64,000 nucleotides of DNA from Amaricoccus sp003258405 (GTDB lineage Bacteria > Pseudomonadota > Alphaproteobacteria > Rhodobacterales > Rhodobacteraceae), in assembly GCF_043226085.1 (NCBI RefSeq), contig NZ_CP171225.1:2542001-2606000 (forward strand), written 5' to 3'. The notes beneath the pieces are model-generated. The model saw only the letters and a program-made list of their open reading frames with translations. It did not search any database and had not been told where the DNA came from. The translations under genes and the position numbers were made by a program. This document shows, in pieces, positions 57,845 to 64,000 of this stretch (positions within the stretch are counted from its first letter, which is position 1; every line of letters starts with the position of its first letter).

Positions 57845-58498
57845 ATGAAGAATGCGCGTCCGCTTCCCAAGTTCCTTGTCGATCGGCACCACACCTGGCG
57901 CAAGGATCTCGGCCCGGAGACGCGCATGCGCCTCTCCAAGCTGGCCGCGGATGGCCAGGCGCCGGCGGCCATGATGGTTGCCTGCTGCGACAGCCGGGTG
58001 ATGGCCTCGGATGTCTTCGGCGCGGATGCGGGCGAGTTCTTCGTCCACCGCAACATCGCCAATCTCGTGCCCTCCTACCTGCCCGACGGCCAGCAGCACG
58101 GCACCTCGGCAACCATCGAATACGCCGTGAACGTGCTCAAGATCAGCCACCTGATCGTGATGGGCCATTTCGGCTGCGGCGGCGTCGCCGGCTGCCTCGC
58201 ACAGCACCAGAACCCCGACCTCAAGCACGAGGAGAACACCGCCTTCGTCACCCACTGGCTCGAGGTGCTCGAGCCGCGCGTGCCCACGGTCCTCGGCAAG
58301 GGCCTCAGCGAACAGCAGATGCTGCGGGCGCTCGAGCATCAGGCGGTGCTCCTGAGCCTCGAGAACCTGATGACCTTCCCCTTCGTCAAATCGGCCGTCG
58401 AGGCGGGCACCCTCGAGCTTCACGGCATCTGGAACGACATCCAGGGCGGCATCCTCGAGTATTACGACGCCGCAGCAGGCGATTTCGTGCCGGTCTGA
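57845..58498 (+). CDS. Beta-class carbonic anhydrase
   Basis: 217 residues; interconverts CO2 and bicarbonate. The zinc ligands are C48 in CCDSRV, H108 and C111 in VMGHFGCGGVAGC, and the Asp-Arg dyad D49-x-R51 is intact. EFFVHRNIANLVP and GTSATIEYAVNVL are standard beta-CA blocks. The start at 57845 gives MKNARPLPKFLVD. It is monocistronic and convergent with the DUF1491 gene, with a G+C-rich hairpin between them. Confidence 0.95.
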   Translation: MKNARPLPKFLVDRHHTWRKDLGPETRMRLSKLAADGQAPAAMMVACCDSRVMASDVFGADAGEFFVHRNIANLVPSYLPDGQQHGTSATIEYAVNVLKISHLIVMGHFGCGGVAGCLAQHQNPDLKHEENTAFVTHWLEVLEPRVPTVLGKGLSEQQMLRALEHQAVLLSLENLMTFPFVKSAVEAGTLELHGIWNDIQGGILEYYDAAAGDFVPV

Positions 58499-58525
58499 TC
58501 CGGCCGGCTGCGCCTCGACGCCCGA

Positions 58526-58549
58526 TCCCGGCCCCGGCCCCGGCCGGGA
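58526..58549. terminator. G+C-rich hairpin between carbonic anhydrase and DUF1491 genes
   Basis: TCCCGGCC/GGCCGGGA form an 8-bp perfect stem with an 8-base loop 28 bases after the carbonic anhydrase stop. A second palindrome, CCGCCGCGGCGG, follows at once. No T run is present. Confidence 0.45.
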
Positions 58550-58586
58550 CGGGCCGCCGCGGCGGAGGCCGCGGGAACGTGGCGCT

Positions 58587-58919
58587 TCAGTCCGAGAGGC
58601 CCGGCTCCTCGAGCAGGGTGCGCCCGGCGCGGTCCTCGATCTCGAGGATCCAGAGATCGGGGTCGAAACCCCGCTGCCGGGCGAGGGCCGCGTCGACCCC
58701 GATCTCCGGCCCCTCGGCCAGCACCGCCCAGACGCGCGCGCCGCTGGCGTCATAGCTGCGCGAAAACGCCCGCGCCGCGCCGTCGAGCGTGTTGAGCTTC
58801 ACGATCACCGCACCCGCCGTGGCATCCCCCTTCGCGGTGACGAAGGCCGGGATGCCCGCAAGCCGGAGCCGCGCAAGATAGGCCTGAACCCAGAATTCCG
58901 CGGTGAGCCGTGCGCTCAT
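58587..58919 (-). CDS. DUF1491 family protein
   Basis: 110 residues. The family pattern is LTAEFWVQAYLARLRLAGIP with GAVIVKLNTLDG and the final third RGFDPDLWILEIEDRAGRTL. DUF1491 proteins are small, conserved in alphaproteobacteria, and regularly encoded right after era, as here (ATGA overlap with the era stop). Function is unknown; co-translation with era hints at ribosome or RNA metabolism (inference). Confidence 0.9.
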   Translation of the reverse strand: MSARLTAEFWVQAYLARLRLAGIPAFVTAKGDATAGAVIVKLNTLDGAARAFSRSYDASGARVWAVLAEGPEIGVDAALARQRGFDPDLWILEIEDRAGRTLLEEPGLSD

Positions 58920-59839
58920 CCGTCGCCGTCGGAGAAATCGAGCCCCATCTCGGTGTAGCGCTCGGCTTCCTCGAGCCAGTTCGGCCGCACCTTGATGGTG
59001 AGGAAGAGATGCACCTCGCGGCCGAGGAACTCGCGAATGTCCGCGCGCGCCGCCTGGCCGACGGCCTTGATCGTCTCGCCCTTCGGCCCGAGCGCGATGC
59101 CCTTGTGGCCGTCGCGCGCGACATAGACCACCTGGTCGATCCGCACCGAGCCGTCCTTCTTCTCCTGCCAGCCCTCGGTCTCGACGGTGAGCTGGTAGGG
59201 AAGCTCCTGATGCAGCCGGAGCGTGAGCTTCTCGCGCGTCATCTCGGCGGCGATCTGGCGGAGATTCGCGTCGGCGATCTGGTCCTCGGGATAGAGCCAG
59301 GGCCCGGCGGGCACCGTTTCGGCAAGCCACTTCCGGAGGTCGTCGACCCCGTAGCCCTTCTCGGCCGAGATCATGAAGGTCGCGGCGAAATCGCGGGCCT
59401 CGTTCATCTCGGCGCTGAGCGCGAGCAGCCTCTCGGCCTTCACCCGGTCGATCTTGTTGATCGCGAGCGCCACCCGGTTGCCCGTGGGCAGCACCTCGGC
59501 GAGCTGCTCGAGGATCGTGCGCACGCCCTCGGTGATACCGCGATGCGCCTCGATGAGCAGCACCACGACATCGGCATCCGCCGCCCCGCCCCAGGCCGCC
59601 TGCACCATCGCCCGGTCAAGCCGGCGGCGCGGGCGGAAGAGGCCGGGCGTGTCGATGAAGACGAGCTGCGAGGCGTCTTCCATCGCGATGCCCCGGATGC
59701 GCGCGCGCGTCGTCTGCACCTTGTGGGTCACGATCGAGACCTTGGCGCCGACCATCCGGTTCATCAGGGTGGACTTGCCCGCGTTCGGCTCGCCGATCAG
59801 CGCGACGAGGCCGCAGCGGGTTCCAGTATCTTCGCTCAT
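58916..59839 (-). CDS. era: GTPase Era
   Basis: 307 residues; an essential GTPase that binds the 3' end of 16S rRNA and aids 30S maturation. G1 is GEPNAGKSTLMNRMVG, G2 lies in the TTRARIRGI switch, G3 in FIDTPGLFRPRRRLD, G4 in AINKIDRVKAE, and G5 in ISAEKGYGVDDL. The KH domain near the end has DGHKGIALGPKGETIKAVG and REVHLFLTIKVRPNW. The ATG overlaps the rnc stop (ATGA), and its own stop overlaps the DUF1491 start, so lepB-rnc-era-DUF1491 are tightly coupled. Confidence 0.97.
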   Translation of the reverse strand: MSEDTGTRCGLVALIGEPNAGKSTLMNRMVGAKVSIVTHKVQTTRARIRGIAMEDASQLVFIDTPGLFRPRRRLDRAMVQAAWGGAADADVVVLLIEAHRGITEGVRTILEQLAEVLPTGNRVALAINKIDRVKAERLLALSAEMNEARDFAATFMISAEKGYGVDDLRKWLAETVPAGPWLYPEDQIADANLRQIAAEMTREKLTLRLHQELPYQLTVETEGWQEKKDGSVRIDQVVYVARDGHKGIALGPKGETIKAVGQAARADIREFLGREVHLFLTIKVRPNWLEEAERYTEMGLDFSDGDG

Positions 59840-60516
59840 CCGTGCGCCTCCAGCTCTCCGAGCAGCTTTTCCGCAGCCATCTGCTGGGCGGCGCGCTTGG
59901 AGCTCGCCCGCCCGCGCGCGGCGCGGCCGTTGTCGAGGCGCACCTCGACGGTGAAGACCGGCGCATGGTCCGGCCCCTCGCGTTCCAGATCGACATAGGC
60001 CGGCGGGCGCAGCGCGCGCGCCTGGGCCCATTCCTGCAGCGCGGTCTTGGCATCGATCGCCTGGGCCCGCGCCTTCTCGATCCGCCCGGCCCAATGGGTG
60101 ATGACGAAATGCCGGGCCGCCTCGAGACCGCCGTCGAGATAGATCGCCGCGATCACCGCTTCCATCGCATCGCCGAGAATGGCGGTCTTGCGCCGCCCGC
60201 CCGACAGCATCTCCGAGCGTCCCATCCGGAGCGCATCGCCCACCCCGAGGCTGGCGGCGACCTCCGCACAGGCTTCCTTGCGCACGAGCGCGTTCAGCCG
60301 GGGCGCGAGCTTGCCCTCGTCGGCCTCCCGGTCCTGCTCGAGCAGAAGCTCGGAGATCACGAGGCCGAGCACCCGGTCGCCGAGGAATTCCAGCCGCTGG
60401 TTGCTCTGGGTCGATCCCATCGAGGGGTGCGTCAGCGCCTCGATGAGCAGTTCGGGTCGGGTGAAGTCATGGCCAAGGCGCGCTGCGGCCTCGGCCATCG
60501 AACGGCTCAGTCTCAA
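59836..60516 (-). CDS. rnc: Ribonuclease III
   Basis: 226 residues; cleaves double-stranded RNA in rRNA processing. The catalytic signature is NQRLEFLGDRVLGLVI, with the second acidic site in AILGDAMEAVIAAIYLDGG. The C-terminal dsRNA-binding domain has TALQEWAQARALRPPAY, FTVEVRLDN and SSKRAAQQMAAEKLL. The start is TTG at 60516 overlapping the lepB stop (TTGA), with GAGGA 5 bases upstream; homologues start with a similar R/K-L-S segment. An ATG six codons later is the alternative. Confidence 0.96.
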   Translation of the reverse strand: MRLSRSMAEAAARLGHDFTRPELLIEALTHPSMGSTQSNQRLEFLGDRVLGLVISELLLEQDREADEGKLAPRLNALVRKEACAEVAASLGVGDALRMGRSEMLSGGRRKTAILGDAMEAVIAAIYLDGGLEAARHFVITHWAGRIEKARAQAIDAKTALQEWAQARALRPPAYVDLEREGPDHAPVFTVEVRLDNGRAARGRASSKRAAQQMAAEKLLGELEAHG

Positions 60517-61307
60517 TCGATCCTCACGAAGAAACGATCAGGCCGCCAGGTCCAGAAGGCGAGCATCGAAGGCCCGGCGGAGGAGAAGATCACACGGTCG
60601 GCCCGGCCGACGAGATTCTCGAACGGCACGGTGCCGACGCCGCCCGCGCTGCGGGGGAAGCGCGAATCCATCGAGTTGTCGCGGTTGTCGCCCATGAAGA
60701 AATACTCGCCCTCGGGCACGACGAAGACGGGGGTGTTGTCGCCGAAACCGTCGTCGTCGATGTTGAGCACCGCGTGCTTCAGCCCTTCGGGCAGGGTCTC
60801 GATGGCACGGTCCTTCTCGCAGGGGCCGCCGGGGCTCACCGGAGCGTTCTCGCAGCGCGGCATCGAGCGCATCGGCCCCTGCGGCGCATAGGGCTCGGTG
60901 AAGATGCCGTCGGGCTGCTGCGGCGCCAGCGTGCCATTGATGTAGAGCAGGCCGTTCTTCACCTGCACCGTGTCGCCGGGCAGGCCGATCAGCCGCTTGA
61001 TGTAATCCGTGCCGTTGGTCGGATGCTTGAAGACCACCACGTCGCCGCGCTTCGGATCGCTCGCGAGGATGCGGCCCGAGAACGGACACATCGAGAACGG
61101 GCAGGAATGACGCGAATAGCCGTACGCCATCTTGTTGACGAAGAGAAAATCTCCGATCAGCAGTGTGGGCTTCATGGAACCCGAAGGAATCCAGAATGGC
61201 TGGAAGAACAGGGTGCGGATCACACCCGCAAGGAGCAGCGCATAGGCGATCGTCTTGATGAGTTCGACGATACCGCCCTTGGCCTTGGCTTTGCTTTTGG
61301 TCGCCAT
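60513..61307 (-). CDS. lepB: Signal peptidase I
   Basis: 264 residues. One N-terminal membrane anchor (about 12-32) precedes the catalytic Ser44 in WIPSGSMKPTLLIGDFLFV and the general-base Lys104 in YIKRLIGLPGDTV. The C-terminal box is FFMGDNRDNSMDSRF. A Cys-containing insertion (HSCPFSMCPFSG) is typical of alphaproteobacterial enzymes. It removes signal peptides from exported proteins at the periplasmic face. It heads the lepB-rnc-era-DUF1491 operon. Confidence 0.97.
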   Translation of the reverse strand: MATKSKAKAKGGIVELIKTIAYALLLAGVIRTLFFQPFWIPSGSMKPTLLIGDFLFVNKMAYGYSRHSCPFSMCPFSGRILASDPKRGDVVVFKHPTNGTDYIKRLIGLPGDTVQVKNGLLYINGTLAPQQPDGIFTEPYAPQGPMRSMPRCENAPVSPGGPCEKDRAIETLPEGLKHAVLNIDDDGFGDNTPVFVVPEGEYFFMGDNRDNSMDSRFPRSAGGVGTVPFENLVGRADRVIFSSAGPSMLAFWTWRPDRFFVRID

Positions 61308-61511
61308 GAAGAGGTTCCACTGGCTCGGGTCAAGGCTGCCTTGTGACCCCTGGCCCGGGTCCTGTCAAGGAGAGCTCCGGGCGCCTTGCCGCACGGCCTG
61401 GGCGGGCCGGGAACCGGGATTTGCCTGCGGCCGGAGGATTTTTCCTGCCGCGCCGCCCCGATTGCCGTCATGGTGGCGGGAGGGACCGGGCCCGCGAGCG
61501 GGAAGGCTGCC

Positions 61512-62045
61512 ATGACATCGATCGATCTTCGCCCCGACTGCACCCGCTGCGCCGCCCTCTGCTGCGTCGCCCTGCCGTTCGACCGCTCGAGCCGCTTCGC
61601 CATCGACAAGGCCGCGAACGAGCCCTGCCCGAACCTCGACCGCTGCGGCCGCTGCCGGATCCATTCGAGCCTCGCGGACCGGGGATTCGGCGGTTGCGTC
61701 GCCTTCGACTGCTTCGGCGCCGGGCAGCGCGTCACGCAGGAGATCTTCGAGGGCCGGAGCTGGCAGGACGACCCGGCGCTTCTGGAGCCGATGGCGCGCG
61801 TCTTCCTCACCGCGACCCGCGCCCATGAGTGCCTGATGCTCCTGCGCGAGGCCGGAAGCCTCCCGCTTTCGATCACCGACGAGGCGCGGCGCGCCGGGCT
61901 CGAGGCCGCCGTGGCCGAGGCGGGCGTTTCGGCCGAGGCCATCGGCGCGCTGCGGCGCGAGACCTTCGCCTTTCTGGCGAGCCTCAGGGGCAGCCTGCCC
62001 TCCGCCGTCGCGGCAAGATCCGGCGGGCGCGGCGGGACGCCCTGA
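61512..62045 (+). CDS. Cysteine-cluster protein (pentapeptide-protein N-terminal type)
   Basis: 177 residues. The first 75 hold eight or more cysteines in a conserved order: CTRCAALCCVALPFDRSSRF, PCPNLDRCGRCRIHSSL, then RGFGGCVAFDCFGAGQRVTQ. This matches the Cys-rich region found at the N-terminus of some actinobacterial pentapeptide-repeat proteins and resembles YkgJ-type zinc or iron-sulfur clusters. No pentapeptide repeats follow; the C-terminal half is helical. It is on the plus strand between acpS and lepB, breaking the usual acpS-lepB run. Function unknown. Confidence 0.78.
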   Translation: MTSIDLRPDCTRCAALCCVALPFDRSSRFAIDKAANEPCPNLDRCGRCRIHSSLADRGFGGCVAFDCFGAGQRVTQEIFEGRSWQDDPALLEPMARVFLTATRAHECLMLLREAGSLPLSITDEARRAGLEAAVAEAGVSAEAIGALRRETFAFLASLRGSLPSAVAARSGGRGGTP

Positions 62046-62064
62046 CCCTCGGCCCGGCGGGGGG

Positions 62065-62499
62065 TCAGATCTTGCGGCGGGAACGGTGGTGCGCCGGCAC
62101 GATCTCCGGCAGCGCCTCGATCACCACGAAGGCCTGCGCCCAGGGGTGATCGTCGGTGAGGGTGAGGTGGATCGCCGGGCGGTGGCCTGCGGGCATGAGC
62201 TCGGCGAGCCGCGCCGCGGCCCAGCCGGTCAGCACCATCTCCGGCTGGCCGGTGCCGAGGTTGATCACCCCCATGTCGCGCCAGGCGATGCCCATGCGGA
62301 GCCCGGTGCCGAGCGCCTTGGAGCAGGCTTCCTTCGCCGCCCACCGCTTGGCATAGGTCGCGACCCGCTGCGCCCGGCGCTCCGCCGTCGCCTTCTCGCG
62401 CTCGGTGAACACCCGGTCGAGAAAGCGGCTGCCGAAGCGCGCGATCGTCGCCTCGATGCGCTCGATATTGGCAAGGTCGGATCCGATGCCGATGATCAT
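62065..62499 (-). CDS. acpS: Holo-[acyl-carrier-protein] synthase
   Basis: 144 residues; attaches 4'-phosphopantetheine to acyl carrier protein. The two metal-binding motifs are IIGIGSDLANIERIE (Asp) and YAKRWAAKEACSKALGTG (Glu). The C-terminal half has INLGTGQPEMVLTGWA and HLTLTDDHPWAQAFVV. The ATG at 62499 gives MIIGIGSDL, the family start. In relatives pdxJ usually precedes acpS; here the upstream DNA is A+T-rich foreign-looking sequence, so acpS should have its own promoter. Confidence 0.96.
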   Translation of the reverse strand: MIIGIGSDLANIERIEATIARFGSRFLDRVFTEREKATAERRAQRVATYAKRWAAKEACSKALGTGLRMGIAWRDMGVINLGTGQPEMVLTGWAAARLAELMPAGHRPAIHLTLTDDHPWAQAFVVIEALPEIVPAHHRSRRKI

Positions 62500-62647
62500 G
62501 CGGGGCCTCTCAGCGATCGACAGGTTGATCATGGTGGGTTCGTGGGCTTGCCAGCTATCAACGTTATAGATCGCTTACAACTAAATAAAACTTGCCAGAT
62601 TTGTCGCTATGGGATCATCATTCTGTGTTCAAATTGGGAATGACAAT

Positions 62648-62956
62648 ATGGCTACTACCGGCGAAGATGAAATTGCAAAAGGTATCATGAAATTTGCGAT
62701 GAAGCAGAAGGATGGAATTGCGAGATTCGATTGTCTCTACAATAGTTTGCAAGATGAAGTCTCTCTCACCGCTGATGATTGGCGCGGATCTACCACGCGC
62801 AATGGCGAGCCAATGTGGCATCAGATTGTAAGAAACGTGCAATCCCATCACGAGGTCGAGGGTAATGCCATCTATGAGGGGTGGTTGAACCATATACCCA
62901 AAGTTGGCTATCAAATTACTAACGCTGGAAGAAAGTATATTGCTTCGCTCGGTTAA
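62648..62956 (+). CDS. Small winged-helix-like protein in A+T-rich insert
   Basis: 102 residues. Sequence such as WRGSTTRNGEPMWHQIVRNV, then EGNAIYEGWLNHI and YQITNAGRKYI follows a winged-helix pattern like that found at the N-terminus of Mrr-type or other DNA-associated proteins (final Y-x-I-T-x-A-G-R). The start at 62648 has GGGA upstream; an in-frame ATG at 62609 is possible. The gene is A+T-rich and convergent with the methyltransferase gene, overlapping it by 4 bases. Assignment to a named family is not possible from sequence alone. Confidence 0.6.
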   Translation: MATTGEDEIAKGIMKFAMKQKDGIARFDCLYNSLQDEVSLTADDWRGSTTRNGEPMWHQIVRNVQSHHEVEGNAIYEGWLNHIPKVGYQITNAGRKYIASLG

Positions 62957-63546
62957 GAGAACGCAGCTTTATAACCAGGCGGAAGCCAGCGGAGCTCAGT
63001 ATTGCCGGATTTTTGTTTGTCCCAAACAAACCAAGCATAAGCTGTTGTCCCGCTGCCTTTTCTCTCGGCGTTCATGGGATAAAATGTAATTCTCTCACTA
63101 AAAACCCAAACTCTTGTTGGAGGAGAAATAGAAAATATTGATTTTTGCCGTTTTGCTCCCTCTAGAAAAGCTAGTCTAAGCAATAGAGCGAATTTTTTCT
63201 CCGCACACCTAAGTCCTGATTTAACAAATCCTTCTGCTGAATTATAAGGGGGATTTGTAACAATGTTTGGAACGCGTGTATTCGATGCTAGAAAATCAAC
63301 GCCAACATCTCCGTAGCCGCGATCAAAAAGATCAGAACTTACGACATCCGAATTCGCGGTCTTGAGAACCTCAGACATTGCTCCATTTCCACAGGCACTC
63401 TCCCAAATTTGACCGGTGAAGCACTCGTTGTCGACAAGCGCATGAGTCGCCCAAGCGGGAGTGGGATAGAAGTCAGGTCCGGCCAGATCAGCAAACCGCT
63501 TCAATGTTGGCTTGAAACCGCCATTCAGATTGTATGTCGCATCCAT
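62953..63546 (-). CDS. DNA adenine-methyltransferase-like protein (NPPY motif)
   Basis: 197 residues. The N-terminal DFYPTPAWATHALVDNE is typical of phage-type N6-adenine methyltransferases. The SAM-binding motif I is IWESACGNGAMSEVL and the catalytic motif IV is IVTNPPYNSAEGF. The C-terminal third (RVWVFSERITFYPMNAERKG) carries the usual late strands and ends GYKAAFS. No restriction-enzyme gene is recognisable beside it. Base composition is strongly A+T-rich compared with acpS and pyk on either side, so recent horizontal acquisition is likely, as an orphan (phage- or island-type) methyltransferase. Confidence 0.82.
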   Translation of the reverse strand: MDATYNLNGGFKPTLKRFADLAGPDFYPTPAWATHALVDNECFTGQIWESACGNGAMSEVLKTANSDVVSSDLFDRGYGDVGVDFLASNTRVPNIVTNPPYNSAEGFVKSGLRCAEKKFALLLRLAFLEGAKRQKSIFSISPPTRVWVFSERITFYPMNAERKGSGTTAYAWFVWDKQKSGNTELRWLPPGYKAAFS

Positions 63547-63722
63547 GGGGAAAAACTTATCATAATCATGGGGTTATGCAATACCCGGTAAGTGACTCAA
63601 AAGATTCATCATTCTCCAATTGCACTTGGGCGCAGTAATCGAAAGTTCTGAGCAACGAACTTCCTTAGCCACGCCAGTGCGGTCCGCCTCGAATCAACTT
63701 TCAGGCTCGATGCGATCCGGTT

Positions 63723-64000
63723 TCACCACGACTTGAGCGCGCGGAGCCGCGGCGTCTTCTTGAAGAGATGCGCGTCCATCCGCCCGAGCAGCTCGTCGAG
63801 CAGCGTGATCGCCTCGGCAACGGCGGGGCCCTTGTTGAGCATCACGCATTCGGCCCGCGCCGCCATCGCCGCATCCGTCATCTCGCCGCGCGAGGGCAGG
63901 CCGGTCTTCACCAGCTCCTCGAGCACCTGCGTCGCCCAGACGGCGGGGACGCTCGCCGCCTCGCAGAGCCAGAGGATCTCCTCCTGCATCTCCGCCACGC
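63723..64000 (-). CDS. pyk: Pyruvate kinase, C-terminal part (cut by the window edge)
   Basis: The last 92 codons are present and the frame is open to the right edge. EEILWLCEAASVPAVWATQV, then LPSRGEMTDAAMAARAECVM and LNKGPAVAEAITLLDELL are the end of the catalytic barrel of pyruvate kinase. The chain stops soon after with KKTPRLRALKSW, so the usual C-terminal allosteric domain is missing, as in the long alphaproteobacterial pyruvate-kinase-like proteins that end at this point. The A+T-rich insert lies directly downstream of its stop. Confidence 0.88.
   Translation of the reverse strand, partial: VAEMQEEILWLCEAASVPAVWATQVLEELVKTGLPSRGEMTDAAMAARAECVMLNKGPAVAEAITLLDELLGRMDAHLFKKTPRLRALKSW

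Noticed and set aside
1..64000. CRISPR arrays, rRNA genes, complete insertion sequences
   Set aside because: No regularly spaced repeats, no rRNA sequence and no transposase were seen; only one tRNA and single inverted repeats.

Overview
The window is G+C-rich chromosomal DNA of an alphaproteobacterium, most probably of the Rhodobacterales/Rhodobacteraceae type. The evidence is gene content and order: acpS-lepB-rnc-era-DUF1491; EVE-YciI-GpsA-TsaD divergent from hemD; the PedF/MoxJ-type quinoprotein accessory set; and a GGAAC-N16-CGTT promoter of the alphaproteobacterial general stress sigma factor EcfG. A 14/16 match to the ParB site parS lies just after hemD. No species can be named.

Layout. 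0-2 kb: a membrane sensor (cut by the left edge), a small periplasmic protein of the oxidoreductase molybdopterin-binding fold, and an HD-GYP response regulator in one minus-strand operon. 2-6.2 kb: housekeeping genes (EVE, YciI, gpsA, tsaD, hemD, a DUF2934 protein). 6.3-21.9 kb: a large alcohol-oxidation locus. It holds a PQQ alcohol dehydrogenase with the D-x-D lanthanide signature, cytochrome c-550 (PedF), a MoxJ-like binding protein, a PedA/PedB/PedC-type ABC transporter operon of the kind tied to rare-earth-dependent growth, a second ABC transporter whose genes are split between 8.3-9.9 kb and 20.5-21.3 kb, a NosR-like flavin/iron-sulfur membrane protein, a YfdX protein and a TetR regulator. 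An A+T-rich orphan gene (17.4-18.1 kb) interrupts this locus.

22.1-33.8 kb: an accessory block that begins at tRNA-Pro(CGG) and favours CTG leucine codons where the flanks favour CTC. It holds a possible recombinase remnant, hchA-luxR, a secreted alpha/beta hydrolase, an MHS transporter/DUF5943/M19-dipeptidase operon with a divergent LysR gene, a PLL-type lectin-like beta-propeller, and a LysR gene divergent from an SDR/carboxymuconolactone-decarboxylase pair. 33.8-41.3 kb: nitronate monooxygenase with a divergent LysR, a soluble PAS chemoreceptor, a lipid-linked sugar-transfer module (GT2/LAB_N/GT39) and asd.

41.3-49.2 kb: an EcfG-controlled envelope-stress operon that starts with a 24-residue membrane peptide, a PAP2 phosphatase, a CLC protein without its gating glutamates, and a cueR/copA copper-export pair with a recognisable CueR box. 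49.2-64 kb: NAD salvage (pncA, pncB), a phasin, haem-related ChaN and HemP, NlpC/P60 and leucyl aminopeptidase, carbonic anhydrase, era-rnc-lepB, acpS, then a small A+T-rich insert with a DNA adenine methyltransferase, and the C-terminus of pyruvate kinase at the right edge. The most promising material for new biology is the alcohol/lanthanide locus with its NosR-like protein and split transporter. The Cys-less molybdopterin-fold sensor cassette and the methyltransferase insert come next.
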